Source of the DNA: Knufia peltigerae
Lineage: Eukaryota; Ascomycota; Eurotiomycetes; Chaetothyriales; Trichomeriaceae
Length of the DNA: 64,000 nucleotides
Assembly: GCA_030247855.1 (NCBI GenBank)
Contig: JAPDRN010000082.1
Span: forward strand, 1-64,000
Direction of reading: 5' to 3'
The translations under genes and the position numbers were made by a program. Under the pieces are notes generated by a model that worked only from the letters and a program-made list of their open reading frames with translations, did no database searches and was not told the origin of the DNA. This document shows positions 44,860-55,721 of the stretch, one piece after another. Numbering within the stretch: position 1 is the stretch's first letter; each line of letters opens with the position of its first letter.

Positions 44860-46693
44860 ATGGAGTCCTTGAGCGATGAGATTTGGGATGTGGTCATTGC
44901 AGGGACCAGTATCCCTCAGTCTCTTCTAGCATTGTAAGTTGGACATCCTCGTTATTTCTCGCGCCCAGACCTTGACTGACTGACAAAGTGTGCGTTGATA
45001 GGTCGCTCTCTCGCTCCGGCAAGAAAGTCCTTCATGTCGATCGCCATACATATTACGGAGGTCGTGATGCCTCTCTGAGCCTTCAAGAGGCGGAAACGTG
45101 GATGGAAGATCTGGACAAGTGTAAATGCTCGATTTTGCCGGCCCAAGCATCTGCAGCTGGGCTGATTTTGCACAGTTCCAAACAGTGTCTTTAATAATGC
45201 CTCCATCTCAAGACCAATCTCTGAAAGCGCAGAGTCATCAGCTCTGAAATCTTCTCGGTCATATACCCTGAGCCTGAATCCCCAGATTGTCTACGCCCAG
45301 TCCAAGATACTCCCATCCCTAGTTTCTTCACGGATACATACGCAGTTGGAATTCCTTGCTGTGGGATCATGGTGGGTGCATCGAGCTGGGTCTCTGCACA
45401 AGATCCCAAGTACGCGAGAGGATGTCTTCAATGACGAGTCTCTGTCCATGAAGGATAAACGCGGCTTGATGAAATTCTTACGCTTTGTGCTACAGGAGGA
45501 AGAGGACGAATCCAACATCATGTCTGAAGATGACAAGAATTTGACTCTTCAATCTGCACTAAATACCAAGTTCAAAGTCCCGGCAACTCTGCAAGCCCCG
45601 TTGCTGGCTCTCGCCCTTTCGCCGGTACCTGCGAGCCACATACCTTTCAACCTTGCTGTGTCAAGGATCAGAAAGCACATGAGATCGATGGGCTATTTCG
45701 GCCCTGGCTTCGGTGCCGTCATCGCAAAATATGGCGGGAATTCGGAAATTTCACAAGTGGCCTGTAGAGCTGGAGCTGTCGGTGGCGGCGTGTATCTCTT
45801 GGGACACGACTTAACCGCTCTGGCCGTCGGGGAACCCGACACTTCTGGCGATGTTTTGTTAGAAGGCACTCTTTCGAACTCAACGAAAATCAAGGCTCGA
45901 TTTGTTGCTGGATCATGCGAAACCCTTCCGTCCTTTGCAAGGAGCACACAATCAACCGAGCCGACTGAGAAGACCTTCAGGTCGATCAATATTGTCAACA
46001 ACTCTTTTCGAAACCTTTTCCCGCAAACCTCGGACAACGGACCGCTTCCTGCTGCTGCCATTGTACTGGTAGATGATGGTGACCAACTAGGGGTAGGCTC
46101 CGAAAAGAGCCCGGTCTATCTTCAGATTCACTCTGAAGATACAGGAGAATGTCCACCAGGCCAATGTGAGTTAATCAGTCATCTCCGTTTGCCCCTTCCA
46201 CATGATGATCCAACAATCGAATACTTATCTACATTGCCTGAGCATTTTATGCTTTGCTGATATTTATCCTCTGACAACCTGAAGTGGAACTCTCATTGCA
46301 ATACGTTTTCAGCCTTGGTCTATGAATGTTTGCTGATTTGTCTTACCAGGCATAGTTTACGCATCAGTGCGCGTTGAAGGGGATGAGACTTTCTCAAAAC
46401 GCCGACTCGAATCAGCTATTCAGTCGTTGCTCGACACAGAAGACGCGTCAGGAACCCTCTTGTGGACCCTGTCGTATGTGCTTTCCGGATTGGCCACCAC
46501 TTCAGACCAGGCACCTTCTTTGCTAAGACCCTCGTCTTCAGTTATGATCTTTCCGCCCGATAGCCAAGACATTGCATTTTCCGACAATGTCCTTGATGTC
46601 GTGAAGGGCGCTTGGCAGTCGGTTGAGGGACCGCAAGCCGATGACGCCTCATTCTTGCGCTTCGAAGAGCGAGAGAATGAAGATGAAGAGTAG
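44860..46693 (+). CDS. MRS6: Rab escort protein (Mrs6/REP, GDI superfamily)
   Basis: Exons 44860-44933, 45002-45118, 45186-46165 and 46350-46693 give 504 aa. Introns are 68, 67 and 184 nt. The N-terminus WDVVIAGTS, then LSLSRSGKKVLHVDRHTYYGG, is the FAD-fold-derived GDI/REP signature; the first splice completes it. NASISRP, then a GDI-type core (GPGFGAVIAKYGG, GGGVYLLG) and a C-terminal segment (IVYASVRVEGDE, LWTLSYVLSGL, FPPDSQDIAFSDN) follow. REP presents new Rab GTPases to geranylgeranyl transferase II and delivers them to membranes. The second donor (AA/GTGTAA) is weak but gives the only frame-consistent join. If the last intron were retained, a 31-residue alternative tail would end at 46260. 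Confidence 0.88.
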
Positions 46694-47917
46694 ACTACTA
46701 GCATGCTTGACTGCATCGGTAGCAGATGTCAGTGCAATGCATCCAAGCCTTTATATTCTCGCTCCGGAACTCCACTCCTGAACTCCACTCCTGGTCTTGG
46801 ACCGTTTCAGCGTTCAGGTTGATGGTCTGGTAGTTCACCTCTACATTGGGCAGCTACATAATGTGTCAAGATCTATCGCTGCTTGACGACACTACTTTTC
46901 ATTGCCGTGTCGACACTGCCAATCTATGCCGAAGGCCGACGCCAGAGCTGCCCGGTTCCAAACGTGGCAGATTGGCTTCTGCTGCAGGCGGAGACATACC
47001 TATGCCGCGTAACGAGACCAAAGGACTCATCGACTTTGTCAGGATACTGCTGCTTATGAGGAATCTACTCAAAGTGTCACGGCGTCGACAGCCAGGCCAC
47101 GCCGTTCCCGTAGGAGAATATGCCGACTCCATGATATCATTTTCGGCGGCATACCTTGAACGAGATAGGGAGCAATGTCGAACATTCACTTCGTTGGCAT
47201 CATGCCAATTGCTAATACAGTAGAGCCCGCGTGGCAATTTTCTTCTGCGCTAATGATTCCTGCCATGAGCTACATAGTTACAGATGAAGCAGGGCGTCAG
47301 TCAATGAAGTTTTGTTCTGTGAAGGGTCCGTAATTGGAGGATGTTCTTTTACTTCACTACCACCTGTTTCCGCCCAGTGGTCAGATGAATGCTTGCACAA
47401 TGAATAGAACTGCCTAGATATTCTATTCCTCAAGTCGCATCACATCAATTCTGAAACACTTCCTCGTGCCTGTATTATGCATCGTAGAGCAAATGAGTAA
47501 TGTCTCCAACAATTCTAGGATACTATAGCCTTGCGGTTTCCTGAGGCTCTTCGGCAATTTGTTAATCCGACGGACAAGGCTGCGGCTACGGGGCACTTTC
47601 CTGCGTGACTCCGAAACGAGACCAAATAATAACAATGGACACCTGAACAGCGATCACAGCCTATCATCACCACACAACAACGGTCCTCAGCCTCCTGCTT
47701 GGAACACTGCGGTGTCCGAATAGAGGAATCGGGCTCCATGGGGCCAATTAATTTCGGAGCTAGAGGAGAATGATACGTTGTCCATTGATGTGCGATGTGA
47801 TATCATAGGCTTCTAGATGACCTCCTCCTCTTCTTCGTCCTACTCGAACCGGACGGTAAGTACAACACTATATTCGTTTCCAGTCCTCACGACCGAACTC
47901 CCTTGATTGGCTGCAGC
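46694..47917. other. Intergenic region with possible SDR leader intron
   Basis: 1.22 kb. A frame at 46846-47223 (+) has no supporting features. Near the right end an ATG at 47817 is followed by a good donor (ACG/GTAAGT at 47856) and an acceptor (CTGCAG ending 47916). This implies a leader intron or a second start for the downstream SDR gene. Confidence 0.5.
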
Positions 47918-48784
47918 ATGTCAGCAGCACAGTCTGGACGGCTCAAAGACCGCATCGCCATCGTCACGGGCAGCAGCTCCGGTTTGGGGCAAGCGATCTG
48001 CCTCGCCTTCGCGGCCCAGGGGGCGTCGGTGTTCTGCATAGACCTCTACCCGAGCCCGCGGAACGCCATAAACCAGACGACGCAGCGGGCCGACGACTTC
48101 CACGTCCGCGTGTCCGGGCAGCCCGGTACGCACGAGCTCATCCGCCAGCGAGGGGGCGAGGCGACGTACCACAAGGCCGATGTGACGCGGGCGCAGGACG
48201 TCGAGCTGGCGGTGCGGGCGTGCATCCAGCGCTACAAGAGAGTGGACATCATGGTCAACAACGCCGGGGTGAGCGTGGAGTCGACCCACGTGCGCCCTCT
48301 GCGCTGCCACGAGACGAGCGAGGAGGATTTTGACAAGACGTTGGCGATCAACACCAAGGGCATGTTTCTGGGTTGCAAGTACGCCCTGAAGCAGATGCTC
48401 GAGGGCCAGGACCAACTGTACGCCGCGAGGGGGTGGATCATCAACACCGCCAGCGTCCAGGGCTTGGTGCCGTACTACGGCACCCCGAGCTATTGTGCGA
48501 GCAAGGGAGCCGCCGTCATGTTGACCAAGCAGGTCGCCTTGGACTACGCCAAGGATCTCATCCATTGTAACGCTCTGTGTCCGGGGTTCTTGGAGACCAG
48601 CATGACCCAGAACCTACAGGGCCAAGTCGACGTGTTGGAGGAGATCACGGGGAAACATCCTTTTGGTGAGAAATTGGGAAGGGTCGAGGATGTGGCCAAG
48701 GTCGCGGTGTTTCTGGCGAGTGACGATGCTGCGTGGGTCACGGGCGTGCCGTTTCCGGTTGACGGTGGGTATTTGTTGAGATGA
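47918..48784 (+). CDS. Short-chain dehydrogenase/reductase (classical SDR)
   Basis: 288 aa from the ATG at 47918. The cofactor motif TGSSSGLG is at residues 17-24, an acidic Asp42 at the end of the second strand (VFCIDLYP) suggests NAD(H) preference, NNAG is at 114-117, and the catalytic residues are Ser179, Tyr192 and Lys196 (SYCASKG). The C-terminal PGFLETSM and VDGGYLL segments are standard. The substrate is not predictable. GC content is higher than in the neighbours. The start is uncertain: splicing 47817-47855 to 47933 would give an alternative N-terminus (13 residues then SGRLKDR) in frame, while the nearer acceptor at 47916 would make the upstream ATG an out-of-frame uORF. Confidence 0.88.
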   Translation: MSAAQSGRLKDRIAIVTGSSSGLGQAICLAFAAQGASVFCIDLYPSPRNAINQTTQRADDFHVRVSGQPGTHELIRQRGGEATYHKADVTRAQDVELAVRACIQRYKRVDIMVNNAGVSVESTHVRPLRCHETSEEDFDKTLAINTKGMFLGCKYALKQMLEGQDQLYAARGWIINTASVQGLVPYYGTPSYCASKGAAVMLTKQVALDYAKDLIHCNALCPGFLETSMTQNLQGQVDVLEEITGKHPFGEKLGRVEDVAKVAVFLASDDAAWVTGVPFPVDGGYLLR

Positions 48785-49004
48785 GGCAGAGCTGGTGAAA
48801 AAACCATTACGGCCGGAAACAAGTAACTAGTAAGTTGGTGTGTTGCGAAGATCAAGGTCACTTTTGGACATTTATAGAAAAGGACATACGCGTGTCTAAG
48901 AGTGACTAGGTGATCGAATTAGTGGTTCACGCACTTCATCATTCAGAGGCATGTGACTGACTATGTCGGAGGATATGGCTATGGCTATTGGTCCCCAAAA
49001 TGTT

Positions 49005-52000
49005 CTACTCCTGAGACGCCTCTATGTTCAACCACATATCAACCCACTGCTGGTCGGCAGGTTCCAAGGCTTGTCCGGGCTTCGTGTACGCAGTATCCAA
49101 CACGTGAAGCAGACGCTCCCGTAGTATCTTGATGGCCATCAATTGTCTCCAATGTTTGACCGAGATCTTGACCTTGCCAGAATCCAAGACCATCACGCCG
49201 GCGTAGAACTTGAACTCGGCTTCACCGAGGAGCGTGACCAACGTTGACTCCGGGATCGCGGATGTTTCAAAGACGTTCAAGCTGCCGCTGCGGTTCTGCA
49301 TGGCCTCGAAGAATGACAGCCACCGAGGCGCCTTGGGGTTGTTGTTGTGGTTGATGGAGCGGGACGTGAGTGAGACCTGCTGGTTCGTGTATACGTTGCG
49401 CCAGCCTCTGCCTTCGCGCGTGAGGATTCGGGGATACAGTGCCATGGCGGTGATGCCGTTGAGCGCTCGATCGCCGAGTCTCTGGTTGTACCTCTCGGGC
49501 AAGGTGTAGAAGTTGTTGGCGGTTGAGGAACCACCGCGACGACCCGGGCCGGATCTCGCGCGGTTGAGTGCGGCCTTCTCCTCAGAGTCCAGAAATGCGA
49601 GACCCGCGTCGACGAGATAGACGAGGAGCTGGATCTTTTGTTCCTCGATCTGCGACATTGTTTGGTCGCTGATGTGGTTCTTTCGGCAGAACTCTTGGGC
49701 GGAGTGGGCTGCTTTGGCCCTTCGCCACGCTTCGTACGCGTTGAAGGAAGATAAAAGGTCGGAGTCTGACCGACTGAATGTGTGACGGGCGTCAGGGTGA
49801 GAAGTGGCTGCTGAAGAAGCCAGAAATGGTGATTTCGAGGTCAACAGGGACACGATGGACAGAATCGGATCCTATAAAAGGGTTAGCCAGCTTTTTTCAG
49901 TTCGCAAGAGTGAGGAAAATCAGGGACATGGTTCGAACGTACCAGGCATCTGAAGATGACGCCAAAGATTGCCAGTTTAGCAAGCGAAACTTCCAACGGT
50001 AATCGTGCGATTTGCTGTCCAAGTGGTGTCAGAGCCTCGGTCTTCGTCAGTGCGCCGGCGTCTTTGAGCTTCTCGATCGCCCTCAGCACATTCTTCCTGG
50101 TGGGAGGGTCGATTGCAGCGTTGAGGGTTTCTTCTATAGATCCCAGGTTCCACACTTTGATCCTCAGCATCGGGTCCTGCAAGCTCAACCTGAGCATTTC
50201 GGGAACCTGCTGCTCGAGCATGAGAGTGTCGTGCCGATGCTTTGTGACGAGGTGGAAGCACAAGCCTTCCTGCACTCGAGCAGCACGACCTCTTCGTTGG
50301 CGCGCCGAGGAGCGCGAGATGAAACCTTCAGTGAGTCTGGAAAGCTGACGTCGCTCGTCGAACCGCATGACCTTCTCTTTACACGTATCGATCACAGCCG
50401 TGACATCGGGGATCGTGATACCAGTCTCGGCGATATTCGTGGCTATTACAATCTTTCTGTGCCCCGGTGGCGGTCGTTCAAATGCCCTTTCTAGGTCTTC
50501 GGTAGAAAACGTGGAATGCAGGAGATGCACCACCCAGCCATGACTGAACGTGTCCATCGACATGAGGAGGTTGTGAAGACGGCGCATCTCGCCTATGCCA
50601 GGCATGAAGATGAGAATGGCGCTACTGTATTTGGCGTATTGTCGTTTCGTCGCGATCGACGCGGATACCTTTGCGATGAGGTTGTAGTCGATGCGATACT
50701 CGTCCATTTGTGAAATCACAGCTTGGGTCTTGCCGCTGTATTTTTCAGGCTCCATAAGGACAGGGCGACCTTTTCCGTTGCCGTAGTCTTCAAAGTCGAT
50801 GTCTTCTTCCTCCAAGGCCACCGATTGGTCTTTGGCCCCGGCGAGGCCGAGGGTGGCTTCAACGGCGTCCTCGAGAAAGCCCACCTCAACGGGGAACGTC
50901 CGACCAGGGAGATCCAGAACAGGCGCGCCTCCAAAGTAGTCGGAGAACTTTCGTGCGTCCACTGTGGCCGACATGAGGATGATCTTCAGAGTTTCCCGGC
51001 GTCTCTGAAGTTTCTGGAGTGCAATGAACAGCAGGTCTAGGTCCATCGTCCGCTCGTGGACCTCGTCAAGGATAAGGTAGTCCAACTCGTCGAGATTGGG
51101 CGATTCTTCTAACATCCGCAGCAAGACACCTGTGGTCGCGTATGTGATGCGAGTGCTGCTGCTTGTCTTGCTTTCCAAACGTATTGCGTATCCCACGAGC
51201 GATCTTGTCGTGCCGATCTCATTGCGGGTTTCTCCCAGTTCTTGTGATACTCGTCTTGCCAACGTCACAGCCGATATACGGCGTGGTTGAGTGACCAGAA
51301 TGCGGCAGTCTTGACCGCTGCCGAATTGTTGTTCAAGAATCAATACTGGAATGCCAGAAGACTTGCCTGCGCCTGTCTCAGCACAAATCACAGTGACCGG
51401 GTTGTTGGCAATGCAAGACAAAATGTCGTCCTTGTACTGGTGGACTGGCAGTGATTGACGGACTTCGAACATTTGCTGGAAAGCAGGCCGAGACATCCGT
51501 GATAGCCAGTCCTTGGAGATCTGACCTGGGTCTAGTCTGCCAAGTGCAGGACGTGGTCGACGACGATCTGTTGGTAAGGTCGCTTGCTTTTTTTGAGTTG
51601 TCACCGTGTCGCTCTCCTGCTGTTGTCGGTTTTCTTGAACAGCTTGAATAATACTTCGTAGTCGGCGGAGTGTTTCCTTGTGCTGGTCGTTCACTAGTCT
51701 TTGCTTTTCGTCAGCCAGGTCTCTGACAAGCTCTCGCCATACGGTCGGAAGCCTTGCGATGGCCTTCTGTTCCTTCGAGCCTAGTGACGAGACCACGAAC
51801 ATGCCCAGCGAGCAGACATATGCCTCTGACTGGATTGTACTGGCTGCAGCAACAGTATCCATCACAAGAGTCCAGCTTCTTGATGTTATCTTCGTTGTGA
51901 TCATCGATGGCAGGGCTGAAATAGCATCTTCGTCTGGCGAAAGCTCTATTGACCAAGAAATCTCCAAACTGTGCCTTGCTGAATGTGATGCGCTTTGCAG

Positions 52001-53573
52001 GATACGTGTATGAATGCGGCATTTTGCATCAAAACCTTTGCAAGTATCGTCAAGTAATTTTTTGGGAGACACGCCACTCCATTTACCAAAATCGACGAGT
52101 TTGATATCCCCTGCTTGTTTCATGACTTGATCAGGTGTTGTATCCTCAGAATCTTCACCGAACATACCTCCCAACAAGTCATCGTCTCCATCGACGTTTA
52201 CTTCGACACCAGGAGGTTCAGTCGTGGGTCTCAGCAAGCTTTTATCTCTTTGTGAGGGTTTGCCTTGCTCAAAATCACGCCGTCGTAGTGGTTCCTCTCG
52301 TAGAATTTCTCGTCGCTCTTCTTGAAGTTCGGCCATGATAGCCCTCCAAGAGGACTCAGCCTCATACTCATCTAGAAGAGGATCTCGACCTAGTGCCTGA
52401 ATTTTACCCTTCAGCTTGGCTATACGCTTTTGCTGCCGTGATGAGGAGCTCGACTTCGCAGGTTGAAGCGGATTCTCCAAGTCCCATATTAATCGTTTGG
52501 TCCGAACATATTTCTCTGTCAGCTTTGCAGGGTCGTCATCTTCGTCACTTCCGGATGACAAACTGGACGAATGATCGTCTTCAGATTCTGATAGCTGAGC
52601 TGGTGTGCTGGCTCGACTTTGTCGACTCTCGCTTGCAGTTGTTGGTTCTAATACTAATCAGTCACATATTTCTTTGTGGAATCTTTTGAGTGGGAGACAC
52701 TATCGTAGCATTAAGGGCATTTGCTGCGGGGTCTGAAGCTTGCATGGATGAAAGACCCAGACTTCCAGAGTATGATACTTAGATCCAAGATGTTCGTGCT
52801 CGAACCCAGTTAAGGTAAAACTCACCAGAATCAATTAGAACAGGTGTGTTAGAACCACTGAGTCCAGGACGGAGCTCTGGAATATGTTCGTAGCCCGACA
52901 GATCCGTGGCATCTTCGGCCGTTGCGTACCATTGAAGAGCCTCTGGTAGGCCTGTGAGCGAATCTGATGATGTGCTCACTTGACCAGACAATGCAAGGCC
53001 AGCAATATGCGTCACGGCTTCTGATACTCGAGGGAGCTTCAAAGCTTGCAGAACCCTCTCAAGCGTCCAAAGATCGAGTAATGTCTTCTCTTCGTTGTTG
53101 GAAGGAAGAGGAGCATGATCCATCCCATTAGTTGTAGCTGTCCAAGGCGTGTTCATCGCGAATAGCTCGTCGATGGTCTCTTGAGAAAGCCATGGGTGGG
53201 TTGACAATTTGAGGGCTTGCGAACGTAGTTGTCGTCGTTCCGTCTCGAGCCGTGTCGACTGCCTACTGGCGTCGAGAAGGCATCGAGTTGAGTGTTTTTC
53301 GACCAAGGCTTCAAGCTCCGAATTCTCTAGATGGGCTTCCAGTTGCTCTGGAGTCATGTCCTCGATTCTTTCAGACGTTTCAGGAAGAGGACCCATAGCG
53401 GAATCGTCACCATTCTGCAGAGCCTGGGCACCTTGAGGGCCAGCACCAGTGCTGGGCTCAGAAATATTTTCATTAGGCGCATCGGTTGGTTTTGCTTTTG
53501 AAGGGACAGAGGTGGTGGCAAATCCTCTTGCAGAGTTCGCAACAGCCTTCTTCTTCTTCTTGTTTGGAGCCAT
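49005..53573 (-). CDS. DEAH/RHA-type RNA helicase (DHX29/YLR419W-like), 1439 aa
   Basis: Exons 53573-52826, 52647-49943 and 49871-49005. Introns are 178 and 71 nt, and the first acceptor could also be six bases earlier (52653). The length matches yeast YLR419W (about 1435 aa). The N-terminal KKKKK start and charged ~600-residue extension precede the core: Walker A AETGAGKSSGIP (about 673-683), motif II DEVHER (777), SATVDARKF, then helicase C with TNIAETGITIP and QRRGRAARVQEG. HA2 and OB-fold domains follow, the last on exon 3. DHX29-type helicases bind 40S subunits and help initiation on structured mRNAs; DHX57-like function is the alternative. The ATG at 53573 faces CZIB across 376 bp. Confidence 0.9.
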
Positions 53574-53949
53574 ACCTACATAAAGGGGTTGGGTTGTTGG
53601 CAGGGAGAGGGAATTAGTTGTGGAATTTTGCGATCAAGGCCGCACGAGATAGTCGAACACTGCACTCACTGCGGCAAGCATGGCAGCAACAGAGTGCATG
53701 TACAAAATGTTTCACTGGCACGAAAGAATCCGATTTTTTTAAATTATCAATTATGCCGTTGACCATCAAATAGGGTGATCGAAGTGAAAGAAAGGGCTCT
53801 ACTAAGTGAAGAAATCGGCGCCAAGCCCTTGCATGACATGGCGGTAATTCGCTCCAACAACGTTGATATCAGTACAAGACGAGTGTATCGACTCTGGCAA
53901 GGACACAACATCAAGTAGACACGGCGACCTACAATTTCAGACTCTGAGA
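53574..53949. promoter_or_regulatory. Short bidirectional promoter, helicase and CZIB genes
   Basis: 376 bp between the two start codons, which must serve both leaders. Contains a T/A-rich patch at about 53730-53750. No specific element is claimed. Confidence 0.6.
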
Positions 53950-54719
53950 ATGTTAGCACTGGCTCTGACGGCTGAGTTGGAAGGGTATCGACGTCTGTAG
54001 GATGGTCTTGATTATCACTAATGCTGTCCAGTGTTACCGACCTCAAGCCCCTCGATACACCGGATTCTCCATACTATTATACCTTCAAAGTTCAATGTAC
54101 ATCATGTCGTGAAGTGCATGCCAACTGGGTCGGCATTAATCGTCATGTAGGTGCTCTACAGGCAAAGTCGAACCCCTTCGCCAATCCCAATTCGCCATCA
54201 TTGCTTGGTTCTCATGGCTTCCATTCGAGCCAATACAAACTTTGACTTGTATGCGGCTCTCCTCTAATAAGGTGGTCACAGGAGATGAATGAACAGTCCG
54301 GGAGCCGAGGTGAAGCAAATTTCGTATGGAAATGCAAGAATTGCAAGGTCGGACACTATGTTACTGTTCAGAGCACCAGACAGCTGACCCATCCATGCAG
54401 CGAGAATCCAGTGCTACTATAAAGACAGCTCCAGCATCTTATGAACAGAATTCTCCGGCCAAAGCAAAGAACATTATTGAGATTGACTGCCGAGGCTTGG
54501 AGTTCACGGAATTCAAAGCAGACGTGAGTGGCCAACATGACCCACCCTGGCTTGCAATCACTGATCGACCACAAGGGCGAATGGGAAGCCACGGGCATAG
54601 ACTCGGGTACTAAGTTCACTGGAATAGATCTCTCTGATGGCGAATGGTTCGACTACGATGAGAAGGCAGGAGAGGAGGTGAGCATCAAGGATATCAAATG
54701 GGAGGTGCGGCGAGCTTGA
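53950..54719 (+). CDS. CXXC zinc-binding protein of the CZIB/DUF866 family
   Basis: Five exons: 53950-53984, 54032-54146, 54282-54347, 54401-54523 and 54576-54719, giving 160 aa, the same length as the human family member. Introns are 47, 135, 53 and 52 nt. Key landmarks are VTDLKPLDTPDSPYYYTFKV, then CTSC (first zinc pair), HANWVGI, GSRGEANFVWKCKNCK (second pair), IEIDCRGLEFTEF, then GIDSGTKF, GEWFDYDEKAGEEVSI and the C-terminal KWEVRRA. All four splices are in phase and each rebuilds a conserved segment. The family is widespread in eukaryotes and binds one zinc through two CXXC pairs. Its role is poorly defined (human CZIB has been linked to redox sensing). Confidence 0.92.
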
Positions 54720-55229
54720 CGATCCGATATTGTCCGAGTGGTACCATGGCTTTTATTGAGTACTGTCACCTGAACCATTTAAAACAGTGGTATTGGAGCT
54801 GGGAAGATCATGGATGTTTGCATAATAAGACACCTTCTTCCCAGACGCTCCTGGGAGCTCGTCGTTCAGTGTTGAGGAGGCTCTCCCATAAACTAGTGAG
54901 CAATGCGGCCGTCGAATTTCATATCGCGCGTGCTTCTGAAATGAAGCGACCGCAGCTTTATAAGTATCATTTTGTTCATTTTGGATAGTGGCCATAGAGG
55001 AGTCGTCAAATCAAGTAACGGATTAAGAGGCCGAATCTACAAGGCTGCGCACGTGACCTTGTGATGTGGTGATGCCAAGCAGTGCGGCGGCTTCGACAAT
55101 TTTCTGAGTGCAAGCTAGAACGATACGCGACCAGGTGCATATCAACGAGTCCCTACAGCACAGATCGATTTTGCGAACAGTCACTCTGGCCTTTCGCACG
55201 AGATCGTACCAGAATCACAGCCAGTGACC
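54720..55229. other. Intergenic region before SmF
   Basis: 510 bp between CZIB stop and SmF start. No gene seen; holds the CZIB 3' UTR and SmF promoter. Confidence 0.55.
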
Positions 55230-55721
55230 ATGAACGTGAGTTACAGTCCGACCTGTCGCCGATTCGATCCTAATGCTCATACAGTTCACTCCGCTAAACC
55301 CACGACCTCTTCTGCAAAACCTGTACGTTCGACCTCTTGCGCGGTCATTACTGTCTTAGTACCCAATTGGCGCGATCGCTGGACAGGAGAAAATTCATGC
55401 TTCGAAGCTGACGCGCGTTGGTTTTTATAGGATCAATGACGAGGTTATAATTCGATTGAAATGGGGGCAGACAGAATATAAAGGCCGCCTGGTCAGCGTC
55501 GACTCCTACATGAACATTCAATTGTCAAACACGGAAGAATACATTGACCGTAAACACACTGGCACGCTTGGTGAGGTCCTGATCAGGTATGCGAGCAAGT
55601 ATTTAAGCTGGATGGGTTGATGTGCTAATATGATGCCGACAGATGTAACAATGTGCTCTGGATATCAGCAGCCAAGGGTGTGGAAATGAATGGTGAAGCC
55701 GACACAAACATGGAGGGCTAG
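55230..55721 (+). CDS. SMX3: Spliceosomal Sm protein F
   Basis: Exons 55230-55235, 55285-55322, 55431-55586 and 55643-55721 give 92 aa. The first exon is only the two codons ATG-AAC before a GTGAGT donor. Splicing yields NFTPLNPRPLLQNL, then INDEVIIRLKWGQTEYKGRL (Sm1 motif), VSVDSYMNIQLSNTEEYI and GTLGEVLIRCNNVLWI (Sm2 motif), the SmF pattern. The KWGQTEYKG segment distinguishes SmF from Lsm6 (my recollection). SmF is part of the seven-member Sm ring on U1, U2, U4 and U5 snRNAs. The short acidic tail after the Sm2 motif is the variable part. Introns are 49, 108 and 56 nt. Confidence 0.94.

Noticed and set aside
46846..47223. 125-codon frame (+) between MRS6 and the SDR gene
   Set aside because: Opposite strand equally open; no motif or promoter signal.
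52654..52825. Possible extra exon in the helicase gene (segment beginning DPAANALNAT)
   Set aside because: The segment can be entered in phase, but none of its GT donors leaves in the phase needed for the next exon. A single intron is the consistent model.
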